In this document: positions 32,410 through 42,594 of the stretch, in pieces
How the letters are laid out: each line of letters starts with the position of its first letter
Numbering within the stretch: position 1 is the stretch's first letter
Assembly (NCBI GenBank): GCA_011037195.1
Contig: JAAEAF010004291.1
Coordinates: 81,336 to 145,335 of the forward strand
Source of the DNA: Triatoma infestans
Taxonomy: Eukaryota > Arthropoda > Insecta > Hemiptera > Reduviidae
Direction: 5' to 3'
DNA: 64,000 bases
Notes under the pieces: generated by a model
Databases searched by the model: none
What the model saw: only the letters and a program-made list of their open reading frames with translations
What the model was told of the DNA's origin: nothing
Translations under genes and position numbers: made by a program

Positions 32410-32502
32410 AAAACCCCTACAAATGTATGGTGCTTCTATGTATAATGCTGGATATTTTTCTACTTCTTGCACTAATTTAACGCTGAATGCTTCAGCGTTC
32501 AT
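32410..32502 (-). pseudogene. MADF-like (Harbinger accessory protein) fragment
   Basis: On the minus strand, an ATG at 32502-32500 opens MNAEAFSVKLVQEVEKYP followed by ALYIEAPYICRGF. The L(I/V)-x-x-V-x-x-x-P-x-L-Y pattern is the first helix of MADF/Myb-like DNA-binding domains. Harbinger elements typically encode such a protein beside the transposase. The rest of the domain is missing. Only about 31 residues support the call. Confidence 0.5.
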
Positions 32503-32870
32503 TTTGCTATAAAATGAAGAAAATAATATTTTAATTGGCAATACATACAAAAACCAATGCAACTGATCGCGGTGCGACCGGCATGTCCAGTCGCATACAA
32601 CCAGTCGTAAGGTTGCATCAGTCGGATTGCACAAGTGTGAATGCTTCTCGTAAAATGAATCAGAATCCTTATGGGTCAGACTGATGCAACTAGTTGCTTG
32701 AGTCGGTCGTGTGAGTTGCGTTGCATCAGTGTGTAAGCTGCCTTAGTTTTATATAAGTGATTAAAACCATAATGTTTATTGAAATAGCTTTTTAAAGAGA
32801 AAACATAACGTTGCAGCTAATCCCCCCCCCTAAAAAAAAAGCTCCTTATAATTAGTAATTATAACGAAAG

Positions 32871-33635
32871 TGTAGTGGAATCAATTATCGGATAATCGGA
32901 TCCCACCGCTGCCACCAGATGTAGTGGAATTAATTGTCGTGATTCCTGAGGTATGAAGTTAGATGTCTTGAAGAGGGATTTATTAGGCGGAAGTTAGTTT
33001 AGAGAGTTATTGCCTGAATTACTAACACTGAATTTATAAAAATAGAATATATTTTAACAATAATTTGAATGAGCCTAATGGTAACTACAATTAATATGAT
33101 TTGATAAAAGTAAATAAATAATTTTAAGAGTCAAATAACAAATAATTTAAAATGATTATAATAAATAAACTAATATGCACAACTATGAAAATAATTATAA
33201 GTAAAACCTTGTATAGGAACGCGCTCGGAACTCAAGTATAACTGCTGCTGTAAAATGATACTGATATAATGATGTGGCTACTCGTATAATGATGAATGAT
33301 ATAATGATCCCCTCTTCCAGTGGGGCGAAGTTTATATTAGTCTTACTCACACACTGTCAAGTGTGTAAGTAAGTTCTCACACTAAGACATCTCTAGTAGC
33401 GTGCGACCTTGGTTAGGTCGGCGACCAGTGATTCAGGTCAGTGGCCAGATTTGGTTGCCCATCGGCGACTTTCAAAGACCAGGTGGCTTCTGTTCAATAG
33501 TCAGGGCTTTATCGGTGCTTGTCTTTGATACCTTTGTATTGAAAAGGCAGCGGCCGGCTGTGGGACCACTAGTTATAAATTATTCTTTCCTTTTGTTATA
33601 TTTTGGAAAGGCTTTGACATTGCTATGTCATTACA
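32871..33635 (+). mobile_element. Solo LTR (765 bp), with a duplicated start
   Basis: It begins TGTAGTGGAAT and ends CATTACA (6 of 7 bases inverted match) with a 4-bp AAAG duplication on both sides (32867-32870, 33636-33639). The opening is repeated at 32920 (TGTAGTGGAATTAATTGTCG), separated by a block reading GATCCCACCGCTGCCACC. From the second start on it aligns with the sequence at 63483-64000 (AGATGTCTTGAAGAGGG, CTGCTGC, AGACATCT, TATCGGTGCTTG). No internal retroviral-type ORF is attached, so recombination has removed it. Confidence 0.75.
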
Positions 33636-33850
33636 AAAGTGTCGTAAGAGTGTATACAAAGTTTAAAGAAAATATGTGGAGCCGTTATTTGGAAAATCAT
33701 AGAAAGAACAGAGAAAAAAAAAAACAACTTCATACAAACCACTTTTACGTACTCAGGGGACATCAGATCATTCATTTCCGGTGTAAACTCAATTTCCAAA
33801 AATCTAACACAAATACAATTAATACTTTCTCAAATTGCAGTCAGGGCTAG

Positions 33851-34631
33851 TTTGATACAAGTAAGAAAGGAAGTGAAGACTGGGTAGAGTGCCACACCAA
33901 ACAGTGGTGACTAAATTTAATTAAAGTCAAATTTAGACCCCCCCCCACCTCTAAAAGGAAGTATGTTAGTTGTTAAATGAATAAATTTAAATAAAAATAA
34001 TATATTCAATTTTAACAGATGTTAAATAACATAATTTACCATTTACAAGTATGTTAATGATTTTTTTTATAATTAATAATTTATAGTGATTTCATTAATT
34101 AATAAAGTAAGATTACTTATGGAGATAAATAAATGTACGTAAGTATATTTATACATATAGAAGTGTTCATTGCAAGATAATAACATCTTTTAGCGCATTC
34201 TAGCCAGATAACTGGTAATTACATGAAGCAGCAAGTATATAATAATCGATGTACGTTAATACATACTATATACAATGTACATGCGGGTGTGCTGCCTTCA
34301 CCTCTACTTTCAAGTTTATATATTACACATTATAAATATATTATTTGAATTAATAACTCAAGTTTATACCACGCACTTTGCAATACGTGACAGACTTTGC
34401 AATATCGGAAGTGTGTATTTTTGTTGATAAAGGATTCACAGATAAACACCTTGTTTAATAATAAACCAGAAAATATTGCTGATTAATTAACAGTAAAAAT
34501 ATACAGAAAACGTAAATTGTTCGGGAGATAAGATGCCGAAGTGTCCGGTGTAGATAACAAAAAAAGGCTGTAACGCATCCATATGACTCTTCCTCTTGCG
34601 GTAATTATTACAATTATAATTGAAAAAAAAC
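33851..34631. other. Unassigned AT-rich stretch
   Basis: No gene recognised; AT-rich with a C8 run near 33941. Confidence 0.55.
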
Positions 34632-35238
34632 ATCTGGCGTGAAATGTTCATAACTTTCTCTTTACAAGTAATACACCCCGAAACATCTCTAAACTCAACT
34701 TTTTCGAATAACAAGTTTCAAATAAAAGTGAGAGATTTATATCTTTACAGTCAGCATTCGTAGTTTAAAGAAAATATTGTAGTTAATTTTGTGAAAATTC
34801 CAAAAAATTTAGAAACCTACTTTGTAAAGTCGCACTTCCGGTTTACCGATTTTCTACAAATTCGGGATTTTATCGATGCTTCTAATGTATATTGATATTA
34901 TATAAGTAATAGAACTATGATTGTCCTGAAGTGGTTATTTTAGAGGAAAGCGTAACGCTACCTCTTCCCCCCTAGAACCCTCCAAAATAAATTTTCCCGG
35001 GTAAATGTTATTGAAATAAAAGTGTTTTATGCGTGTAGCTAATATACGGAGTTTAAAGATAATCGTTGCAGCCATTTTCGAGAAAATCACGAAATACTGA
35101 AAAAATAAGAGAAATGAAAAAAAAAAAATAGTACAGTCAAACTTCCGGTTGTTGGATTTTGTCCGAAACCTTCTTGTCTGATGCGTTGGACCTAAACGAA
35201 ATACCAAATTTGAGTATATTTGAATTATCAAATGAAAC
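34632..35238 (-). repeat. H-repeat, 3' part
   Basis: The plus strand begins ATCTGGCGTGAAATG with CATAACTTTCTCTTTAC and continues through two units with ACTTCCGGTTTACCG and ACTTCCGGTTGTTGG. It stops where a plus-oriented copy begins. Confidence 0.75.
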
Positions 35239-36174
35239 TAGTAAGACGAAGTATTGTGATCGTGTCAAATTTTCGATATAGAGTATTCACCGGAAATATC
35301 CGTTTTGAGGTCCCATGAATCCAAAAAAGTGTTTTTTTAGCAAATGGTCTGTGTGTGTATGTGTATGTGAACAGCATAGCTCAAAAACGAAAAAATGTAG
35401 AAAGTTGAAACTTGATATTCCGTTTAGGTCAGACGCTACTGGCATCTGACAGTACGTTATCTGTCAAAATTCCTCTACCAGAAGTATCACTTTACTTGTT
35501 TTTTTTTTTTGCGTTTTTCTCAAAAATGATTCCGACGATTTTCTTCAAACTTAGTATATAAACTACACATACAATAAGCTACAAGTTTTTTTTGAAATGT
35601 TTCTCTGGGAAAATTGATTTATGGCAGGCAGTTATGGAGGAGTGGTGGGGTTAGGTTTTCATCTAAAGAGCTATTTCATTTTATTTAACGATTCTATCAT
35701 CTAAATAATGTTAATTAGAATTTAATATGTTCTTGAAATTCTGAGTTTCGAAAAAAAAAAACTGATAACCGGAAGTACGTTTACATTACCACTTTTACTA
35801 AATGATTTTTTTTTTTCCACTTTTTCTTGATTTTCTCAAAAATGTCTCCGACGATTTTCTTGAAACTTCTTATATAAACTAAACATGCAAAGTTGTATAA
35901 CTTTTATTTAAAAACATTTCTCTGGGAAAATTCAAAAGTTTTATCATAGTTGTTTATACAATTCTATCATCCAAATAAAAATTAATTAAAAATAAATAGA
36001 TGGCCAAAATTTCGAATTTCTAGAAAATTAGTAAACCGGAAGTGCGCTTTTACTGGACAGTTTTTCCAGTTTTCGACGAATTTCATTAAATTTGGTACAC
36101 AAACTATAAAATTTGGCAATTATAATTTTGAGAACTGGTGTAGGAGAAAGTTGTGTGAGTGTTTCCCACCAGAT
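35239..36174 (+). repeat. H-repeat, nearly complete, three units
   Basis: The first half of the 5' hairpin is lost; the copy opens TAGTAAGACGAAGTATTG. It ends AACTGGTGTAGGAGAAAGTT, GTGTGAGTGTTTCCCACCAG, AT. It abuts an inverted copy at 35238, forming a head-to-head junction. Confidence 0.82.
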
Positions 36175-36180
36175 TTTTTT

Positions 36181-36597
36181 TACTCAGGGAACCTCAATTA
36201 TACTGTAGCAGAACTTTAGAGGAAAGTTTAAGGCTATTATTTCTCCAGAACCCACGATAAATGTAAATTTTCTCGGGTAAATGTTTCAAATAAAGGTGTT
36301 CAGTTATTTATGTCTGCAGATGTATATGAGAAATTTAAATAAAATCGTTGAAGCCATTTTTCACAAAAAACGCGAAAAACTGAAAGAAACCATTCAATAA
36401 ATTCGTGCACTTCCGGTGTAGATTTCCTTTGGGTCACATTCCATGTTCGGGTCCTAGTTATGGTATCTTGACGGAATTGAAGGTTTGAACTTACTACGAA
36501 TTTTTCATTTTTGAAATTTTCTATTCACATACCTCACATGCCATTTAACACCAAGACAAATAAGCTTCCTCTTATTATAGCAGTCATTGAAAGTAAT
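36181..36597 (-). repeat. H-repeat fragment
   Basis: Plus-strand landmarks are ACTTTAGAGGAAAG, AAATCGTTGAAGCCA and CACTTCCGGTGTAG, ending near CTTCCTCTTATTATAGCAG. It follows the previous copy tail to tail. Confidence 0.65.
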
Positions 36598-37989
36598 TTT
36601 GTACAGTTACGCCAAGATTTTGCTGCAGTTTAAAGTTACATAATTAATGGAGCGCTAACAGAGACATCTACCTTTCATATTCTGTACTGATTATTGTAAT
36701 TTCTTCTCTTCTTTCCAAATTTTAATAAACGTAAGCATAAATTATTATTTTTTAGAATATTAGATTTTTTTCCATAATAATTACTCAAGTATATTTAAAA
36801 AAAAAAAAAAATATGATAAACGCAATGGTAATTATAATTTTTAATTAAAAAAACAAAAAAAAAAACACGAAATAGTTAGACATTACTAAATAGATCGCGA
36901 CGCACTGACATACTGAATCCAAAATTACTCGATTTTGATAACGTATAATGTGAGAGTGAAACCATTCATATTACTTTCTCTCAGTAAACTAAATTATTTA
37001 GTTCAACTTGCAATTTTTATAATACTTTTTGCTTTTATGTGATCTTTATTAACTTTGAATTTTTATATTGAAATAATGTTTTATTGGAAAAATCTATAAG
37101 CTTTTCCAAATATGTCAATTTTTCGATTAAAATCAATTATCGATTAAAAGATTTATTTATATAGCTATAGATAGATAAAGCTTTATTAACAATATATACG
37201 TAAATACAATACATACAATAAAAATATAAAGAAATATCAATGTATATTTACATTTATAACCTTCTTACAGATTGTTTATATAGGGAAACTTTTTAAGGGA
37301 TATTAAAAAAATATGCAGGGAAAAAAAGGGAAAAACCTGCAACTTAAGGAAAATATTAAGAGATTATGCTTCAATGTTAAACTGAGCATCCAACTGGCAT
37401 CAGCAACATCAGCTTGATGTGACGTATTTCCTCAATAAAGGAAATTACATTGCCAATCACATTACATTTCTTAGGATGTCCTGGACTGTAACAGGATTAT
37501 TCTAAACCCCGGATAGATGAACAGCCAATAATACCCAATAATAAATCAATTAATTAAAAAAAAAAAAAAAACACAAATTAAAGTATAAAATTAAGAAATT
37601 AAAGCCACTTTCTAAAGTTGTAATTTTTTTTTATTATTATCCAGTTAATGTTTGCGACATTTAACTGTCATTTAATGACAATATAATGACCAAAAATAAG
37701 TGTGCGATGTTTTGACATTAACATATTTTGTCTCCCCACCCCCAACCTCTTGTATCAAGTATAGTATACTAATTAAGGTTTCCTGTTTGGTTGTTAACTG
37801 TGAAAGATTTAGGGAAAATAAATAAACAGGTAATTAAAAGAAAGTGACAAATTATAATATGAATATAGTCAAGGTGCCCCCCTCTTTCATTCTCTCTCAC
37901 TCTTTCCTTTATCCAGCTTTCTTTGGAGAAATAAGTAGCCCACACTTGTGTGGTGTGTGTGTGTATGTCTGTTTATAGGAAAACATCAA
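36598..37989. other. Unassigned AT-rich stretch
   Basis: No gene recognised. It contains long A-runs (36799-36811, 37557-37572), an AGATAGATAAAGC block and a C/A-rich patch near 37733-37745. Confidence 0.5.
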
Positions 37990-38004
37990 TTTACTTAATT
38001 TTAC

Positions 38005-38256
38005 TTACAATGTAGAGTTTAGGAGTTTCACACCAGTGACATTTTCAGCGCGTTTCGGATAAGTATATTTACTTTCACTGCATTTGTTTTTCGAGGTTTC
38101 TACTGTAATACATGTTTCAACTTGCCTTAAATAAGAAAAACTTGTTTTCCTCCTTTCATAAGGTACTTCGTAAGGTTGACTTCTCTTCCAGTATATCCCT
38201 TCAAGGTCGTTTTCGGCCGCCTTCTTCTCCTCCGTCCCTAGTGGTGGGGATTCCAT
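38005..38256 (-). other. Open frame of unknown origin (83 codons)
   Basis: The frame begins MESPPLGTEEKKAAEND and is rich in K, E and S. The surrounding 38040-38260 is somewhat richer in GC than its flanks. No domain, signal peptide or membrane segment is visible and no splice context is convincing. It could be a chance frame or a piece of an unrecognised element. Confidence 0.15.
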
Positions 38257-39047
38257 TTCAACGTCTATTTATTTTTTCCCCACTTTATTTGGGGGGTGGG
38301 GGGATTATTACGAACCGGGCCAGAGATTTACAATCTCAACCTAGAGGTTCAAAAATTAAAAAAGTTAGTTTTTTTTTTACTTAGCTAGTTCACTAAAATA
38401 GAAAAGAGTTTGTCTGTTCTTCTTTTGTATCTTCACACAACTATTGCGTGTTGTGAACAAAATATCTCAATAATGAAAAAGTCGCCAGAATCTCCGTCCT
38501 TACGGAAACTAAGCCAATGACTTTTCTGAAAAATTTTGTATTCATATTATGGGATACTCGATTTCTTCTTAGAATTACTTCTACTTTCAGGTGTTAGATG
38601 GGGGAGTTCTTAAGCTACCTTTAAAGTATGCGTTTTTTTCATTACGGTTTACTTACCAACACGTATTTGAAATTTAAGTCTATTAAACCAAGCGGTGTTC
38701 AAGCTTTTGCGTTTATCTGGGCTACATTTGAAGAAGAAGAAGAAGAAGAACTGCCTTGAACGACACTTAAAATACAAACACTAACGGTAACTGATGTAGA
38801 AAAAGATAATTTTTCTGATATCCGGTGCCAAATTATTCAATTAATAATAGGTATGAAAGCCATTTAAGATACAGAGTGTGTAAGATACAAGATATCCATT
38901 TGTGATTACTGCTGTAGAAAATTTACTTATCTATGCAATAAACTTCATTAATATTTTTAAACATTTTACTAGAAAAGTAAAAGTGGACAGCATAAAACTA
39001 GTTGGGATAGCTGACATTCTATTTGAGAAACTAATATAACAATATCT
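38257..39047. other. Unassigned stretch
   Basis: No gene recognised. A GAA triplet run (about 38730-38750) and a G-run near 38290-38302 are present. A faint H-like trace (TATCTCAATAATGAAAAAG) is near 38462. Confidence 0.5.
39036..39047 (+). repeat. Target-site duplication, left (12 bp)
   Basis: ATAACAATATCT, identical to 39328-39339. Confidence 0.85.
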
Positions 39048-39085
39048 CAGAGATATTTTCCGTGATACCTGCTTCTTTTTGTGGT

Positions 39086-39123
39086 CATCGACCAGTTTTG
39101 GGCTTTCACCCATCATCAGGATG
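39086..39123 (-). ncRNA. Hammerhead-like ribozyme, one core change, family 1
   Basis: Minus strand: CAUC, CUGAUGA, U, stem II GGGU-GAAA-GCCC with a true GNRA loop, AAAAC, UGGUC, GAUG. Stem I is four perfect pairs. The only core change is G to A at the start of the GAAAC box. The U-G closing pair and GAAA loop differ from the other copies but keep the hairpin. Confidence 0.55.
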
Positions 39124-39224
39124 TTTTTGTCAAAACAGTGTGCTAACATAGACTTGCGCAGAGCAAATTTAGTTGATACACTGGTTTTTTGAAAGTTCTA
39201 TGTTAAGACCTAACTATCAACTAA

Positions 39225-39253
39225 ATAGGCAAACACCCGAAACCGGTAGATGG
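39225..39253 (+). ncRNA. Hammerhead remnant, 3' half only, family 1
   Basis: Plus strand: CGAAACCGGUAGAUGG is preserved but the CUGAUGA box and stem I 5' side are deleted. It is the right-arm counterpart of 39086-39123. Confidence 0.4.
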
Positions 39254-39327
39254 CCACAAAAAGAAGCCGGCTATCATGGAAAATATCTTTGATGTTTTCC
39301 AGCTCTGTGGACCCAACCGCAACTACA

Positions 39328-39339
39328 ATAACAATATCT
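39328..39339 (+). repeat. Target-site duplication, right (12 bp)
   Basis: ATAACAATATCT, the partner of 39036-39047. Confidence 0.85.
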
Positions 39340-39814
39340 AGTTGGATGGAATAGTTAGAAATCTCCGTGAATTCTCTCAAGATGCTCTACAGATTATTTT
39401 GGTTTTAATTTTTACTCTTCATTTATTTCATCCTTGAAAATAGTGCTCACAATATCGTTGATTTGCCAAAAAGCGAAGGCAGGATTGTGAAGCGAGAGAT
39501 ATATTCATTTAAATTGAATGTCAGATTGCAGCTCTATATATATGTTCTTTTTGAAAAATAGCAGGTAACATCTACGACAATTTTAAAGTGAAGAGCGTGT
39601 TTCCTGCTGTTGAAAACGTAAATGAAACTAACCTTCGAACCGTTATATTTCCCTTCATTCCTTGGAGACAAAAGACACCTCAAATATATCCGAATAGTAT
39701 TAAAAAGCATGAGCAAATTATTAATATATATTAGTTTAAAATGGTTTGTTATGTCGTATTGGAAGCCGTCCAGGGCTGCATGCAGCCCGCGTACTCCCCC
39801 CCCCATGTATTAAA
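39340..39814. other. Unassigned stretch
   Basis: No gene recognised. The open frames at 39534-39806 and 39622-39813 overlap on opposite strands and lack domains. Confidence 0.5.
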
Positions 39815-39890
39815 CTTTTAGTAAAAATTCTAAGTTTTGAAGTTTGAGAAGTTCAGTAAGAGAAAGTCGTGTGATTGTTTCACACCAGAA
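39815..39890 (+). repeat. H-repeat, 3' end only
   Basis: The block TTCAGTAAGAGAAAGTCGTG, TGATTGTTTCACACCAGA is the 3' inverted repeat and stem-loop of the family, without a body. Confidence 0.7.
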
Positions 39891-40239
39891 CTTGTATTTT
39901 TCTCACATTCTCTTCAATTTATTGTTAAGATATGAATATTATCGTATATATGTGAAGTGAGATTGTAAATAGTACATTTCGATACGGAAGGACAGTGAAA
40001 GTTGAGTGAAAGTTGGTGCATTGTGGTATGTATGTGCGTTGGTGTGCGTGTGTATGTGGCGTACTGATTGGTAATGTGTGTGTGTGGTGTGTGAGAGAGA
40101 GAGAGAGTGAGAGAGGAGAGAGCGGTTTGCATACGTGTGTGTTCGAGGTGGTGGGAGGGAGAGAAGAATAATGTAACGACAGTGATGAGAGTGTGCGCAG
40201 GCGTACTGTATGTACAGAAGAACACTGTAGAGTGACATC
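39891..40239. other. Stretch with GT/GA microsatellites
   Basis: GT-rich sequence (40030-40095) passes into (GA)n near 40094-40121. The two long minus-strand frames here are products of the CA/CT repeats. Confidence 0.7.
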
Positions 40240-40367
40240 ATTACCATACGGTAGACCTGAAAGTGGTCTGCCCGCAGGGTATCTATCGGCGCCGCTTTTT
40301 CCGGTGCTTGTACTGCGCAGCCTACTATATCACAGCCTTCCTGGCCCAGTCTTGCTTGACTAGCCAA
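40240..40367 (-). other. GC-richer block with an open frame; possible exon or element fragment
   Basis: About 130 bp are distinctly richer in GC than their surroundings and open on the minus strand from an ATG at 40367, giving MASQARLGQEGCDIVGC, AVQAPEKAAPIDTLRADHF before entering repeat-driven sequence. No domain is recognised. The bases upstream are a T-run on the plus strand, so there is no clear acceptor site. The block GCCCGCAGGGTATCT near 40269 resembles the start of the B composite SINE, so a SINE-related origin is possible. Confidence 0.25.
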
Positions 40368-40554
40368 TTATTACAGTTTCTTTTTTCTTTTTTTTTTTAA
40401 ACACTGCACACTTTTATGCCTATTCACTTGTGGCCTTCTCACAAGGTCATCTGTGCAAAAGAAAATATTCTTACGTTGCACCTTTTATATAATATTTTCA
40501 TTTAATTATTTGTTAATAAAATCTTTAAAATATTAATATAAATTGTATCATTTA

Positions 40555-41045
40555 AAAAAAATCGTTAATCATTTTCAAGAAAATTCCTGAAAACCTCTAA
40601 AACCTATTCAGTAAAGTCGCACACTATTGGTTAACCGATTTTCTTCAAGTTTGGAATTCTAGCAATGTTTTCGATGTATAATTAATAATTAATATTATAC
40701 AGGTGGTAGAACCATGCATCGTAATGAAGTGTTACTGTGCAGGAAAACTAAAGGTTATTTAAAAAATTAAAAGCCTCCCTACCAGAACCCACACAAAAAA
40801 TGAATTTTTCTAGGAGAATGTTCCAAATAAAAGGATTGGTATTTATATGAAGTTTAAAGAAGATCGCTGGAACCGTTTTGGGGAAAAATGGCGGAAAAAA
40901 AATTCAGTAAAGTGGCACTTCCGGTTAATATATTGTGCCCTAAAATTTATTACCACATGCGGTTGTGGTAACTACACGAAATACCAAGTTTGAGGAGCTA
41001 CCCGCGATTTGTCATTTTTTAAATATTCTGTTCACTCATGCACGA
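40555..41045 (-). repeat. H-repeat units
   Basis: Plus-strand landmarks: AAATCGTTAATCATTTTCA, GATTTTCTTCAAGTTTGG, and CACTTCCGGTTAATA near 40917. It faces the plus-oriented copy that begins after the CA tract. Confidence 0.7.
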
Positions 41046-41069
41046 ACACACACACACACACACACAAAC
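41046..41069 (+). repeat. (CA)n microsatellite between inverted H-repeat pieces
   Basis: An ACACAC run at about 41048-41070 lies at the same place in the H-repeat as the GT tract of other copies. Confidence 0.8.
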
Positions 41070-41345
41070 ACAAGTGTGTTTTAACTGAATATCTCAAAAA
41101 CAAAAAGTCGCAGGAACCTTAAAGTCTGTGTTCCGCTTAAGTATTACCACCGCATCGGAAGATCAGCCGGTAAAATTCAACTTTACAAAAATTTTTTTTC
41201 CAGTTTTTCGTGATTTTCTCAAAAATGGCTCCAACAATTTTCCTTAAACTTCGTATACTATCAACAAACATAAATACCTGTCATGTTTATTTGAAACATT
41301 CTCCTGGGAAAAATTGATTTTTTTAGAATATTTGAGGGAAACAGT

Positions 41346-42068
41346 AGATTAGATTAGATTAGATTGGGGAAAGCCACGCCTCATTCCACTGCGACCTACA
41401 TTGAGAGAGGTCTATTGTGGATCCCCTGGGTTTATAGCACATACTTCAGCTTTACTCTCTTAATCAGGCCTAGCAAAGCGAAAGTGGCTCCGTCATGAAG
41501 CTCATGGCTTCGGGATTGCTAGTCTCCTATTGAAGAAACCTTGTACTTGCCAATCCGGCACACTCACAAAGTGATGTGCACCGGGTTTTCCCCCTCGGTC
41601 CAGCAGAAACGGCATAATGCATTGTCTGCAAGTAATAAATGGTGCAATTGCCTATTCAACCTGCAATGCCCTGTCTTATATCCCTTCGGCTATAGCTCAG
41701 TAGGTCCTTGGTAAATTTAGGCAAATGCCTCTTAATGAAGAGTTCCACCTGCCTCTGCCCTGGCGTACTTTACCACTATCGCAGACGCTGGTCTTCTATC
41801 CATTCCTTAATAGAAGCGTGAATGAGGCTCCTAGGCAACCCGCAGAAGGGCTCGGGGCTCGGGTATCCTTCGAGCCCTCCCACGCCAGGGGCATCCGCCC
41901 CTTCGTTACCAAGGAACTCCGCATGGCCCGGTACCCAGGCGAGTGTCAGCTTATTTCGAGCACCCATTTCGGTTAGGGCAGATAGGCAGTCCCACACCAG
42001 TCTTGAGACCATTTGGTGTGAGGAAAGTGCCTTTAGGGCTGCCTGACTATCGGAGTATATGGAACAGT
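41346..42068 (-). mobile_element. I-type LINE, 3' fragment with RNase H
   Basis: Minus orientation. It covers part of the RNase H domain, a cysteine-rich C-terminal region (about 41560-41690) and a 3' end reading AGGTCGCAGTGGAATGAGG and (AATCT)n at 41346-41364. The 5' end is truncated at about 42068. RNase H in a LINE of this type points to the I group. Its final bases resemble the tail of the subfamily B SINEs, so it or a close relative probably supplied their mobilising enzyme. Confidence 0.82.
41776..42012 (-). pseudogene. RNase H domain fragment of LINE ORF2
   Basis: The frame reads LVWDCLSALTEMGARNKL then LAWVPGHAEFLGNEGADAPG, the classic end of RNase H1 with the W-V-P-G-H and G-N-E-x-A-D motif (the catalytic Asp of the last motif is present). 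The upstream Asp and Glu catalytic motifs are not in the window. After WIEDQRLR the frame stops. Further on, a second frame gives HCRLNRQLHHLLLADNALC, then RFCW...HITL, the C-terminal zinc-binding-like region. It is broken and truncated. Confidence 0.85.
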
Positions 42069-42499
42069 AGCGTTATGCAATATCGGTTAACTGGAAGTGC
42101 GGCAATTTTCAGAATAAGCTTTTGAGAATTATTTGGAATTTTTTCATCAATGGTTACAACGATTTTCCTTAAACTTAGAAATGCTGGCTTTTATTGATAG
42201 AAATGTCTGACTTTTTATCTGAAACATTTTTCTGAAAAAGTCGATTTTAGAGAGTTATTGTGGGGGGGGGGGGGTTAGTTTAAATTGAAATTTTCCCATG
42301 CTTGTTAGTTGACATAAAGCGCTCCCCTATGGTGACTCAGGTAACTCAAGTAAAATCCCCATTCTATCATTTTTATGGTCAGTTCTACTAAACATTGTAA
42401 TGTTGCAATAATTTAAGAAAATTTCTAAATTAAATTGTATTTAATTAGAGTGTAATTTAATGAGAGTGTGTGTGCTTCTTCACACCTGTTCATTCTTCT

Positions 42500-42594
42500 T
42501 TGGTGACTCAAAACATGTATATCCAGTAAAAACTCAGTTTCGAAACGATTTCAATGCTACCTCTTAGAAGGGATAAGAGAAAGTACAAGATTTG
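42500..42594 (-). repeat. H-repeat, 5' terminal fragment
   Basis: The plus strand shows TTTGGTGACTCAAAACATG, a worn CACCGG motif and GGATAAGAGAAAGTAC, the reverse of the 5' terminus. Confidence 0.65.

Larger units (their letters stand above)
31732..32742 (+). mobile_element. PIF/Harbinger-type DNA transposon, internally deleted (1,011 bp)
   Basis: Terminal inverted repeats start GGCAGCTTACACACTGATGC at the left and mirror it exactly at the right, extending to about 60 bp (through CACACGACCGACT and AACTAGTTGCAT). A TTA duplication flanks it (31729-31731, 32743-32745), the expected 3-bp TWA target of this superfamily. Inside are an N-terminal transposase fragment on plus and a MADF-like fragment on minus. 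The catalytic part of the transposase is gone, so the copy is non-autonomous. Confidence 0.92.
31640..33850 (-). repeat. H-repeat host carrying a Harbinger element and an LTR
   Basis: H-repeat sequence is visible before 31730 (TTTCAAATTTGGTATTCTAG), between 32746 and 32866 (AGAGAAAACATAACGTTGCA, C-run at 32822-32830), and after 33640 (TATACAAAGTTTAAAGAAAA) up to TTCATTTCCGGTGTAAACTC near 33780. The two insertions split one copy into three pieces. Confidence 0.75.
39048..39327. mobile_element. Hammerhead-bearing inverted-repeat element, family 1 (280 bp)
   Basis: It begins CAGAGATATTTTCCGTGATA, the same first 14 bases as the insertion at 25168, and ends ACCCAACCGCAACTACA. The left arm holds a hammerhead motif; the right arm is partly eroded. 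A perfect 12-bp target duplication flanks it. A shared start base with target duplications of 10 and 12 bp in two copies argues for a real mobile element with variable-length duplications. Confidence 0.82.
41070..42490 (+). repeat. H-repeat interrupted by an I-type LINE
   Basis: It starts with AACTGAATATCTCAAAAAC, then TTTTTCGTGATTTTCTC, breaks at about 41345, resumes near 42068 with CGGTTAACTGGAAGTGCG, and ends with the variant module (CCATTTTTATGG-like near 42388) and a GTGTGTGCTTCTTCACAC stem-loop. Confidence 0.72.

Noticed and set aside
39914..40225. Long minus-strand open frames rich in H, T and S
   Set aside because: They are translations of GT and GA microsatellites in two registers.
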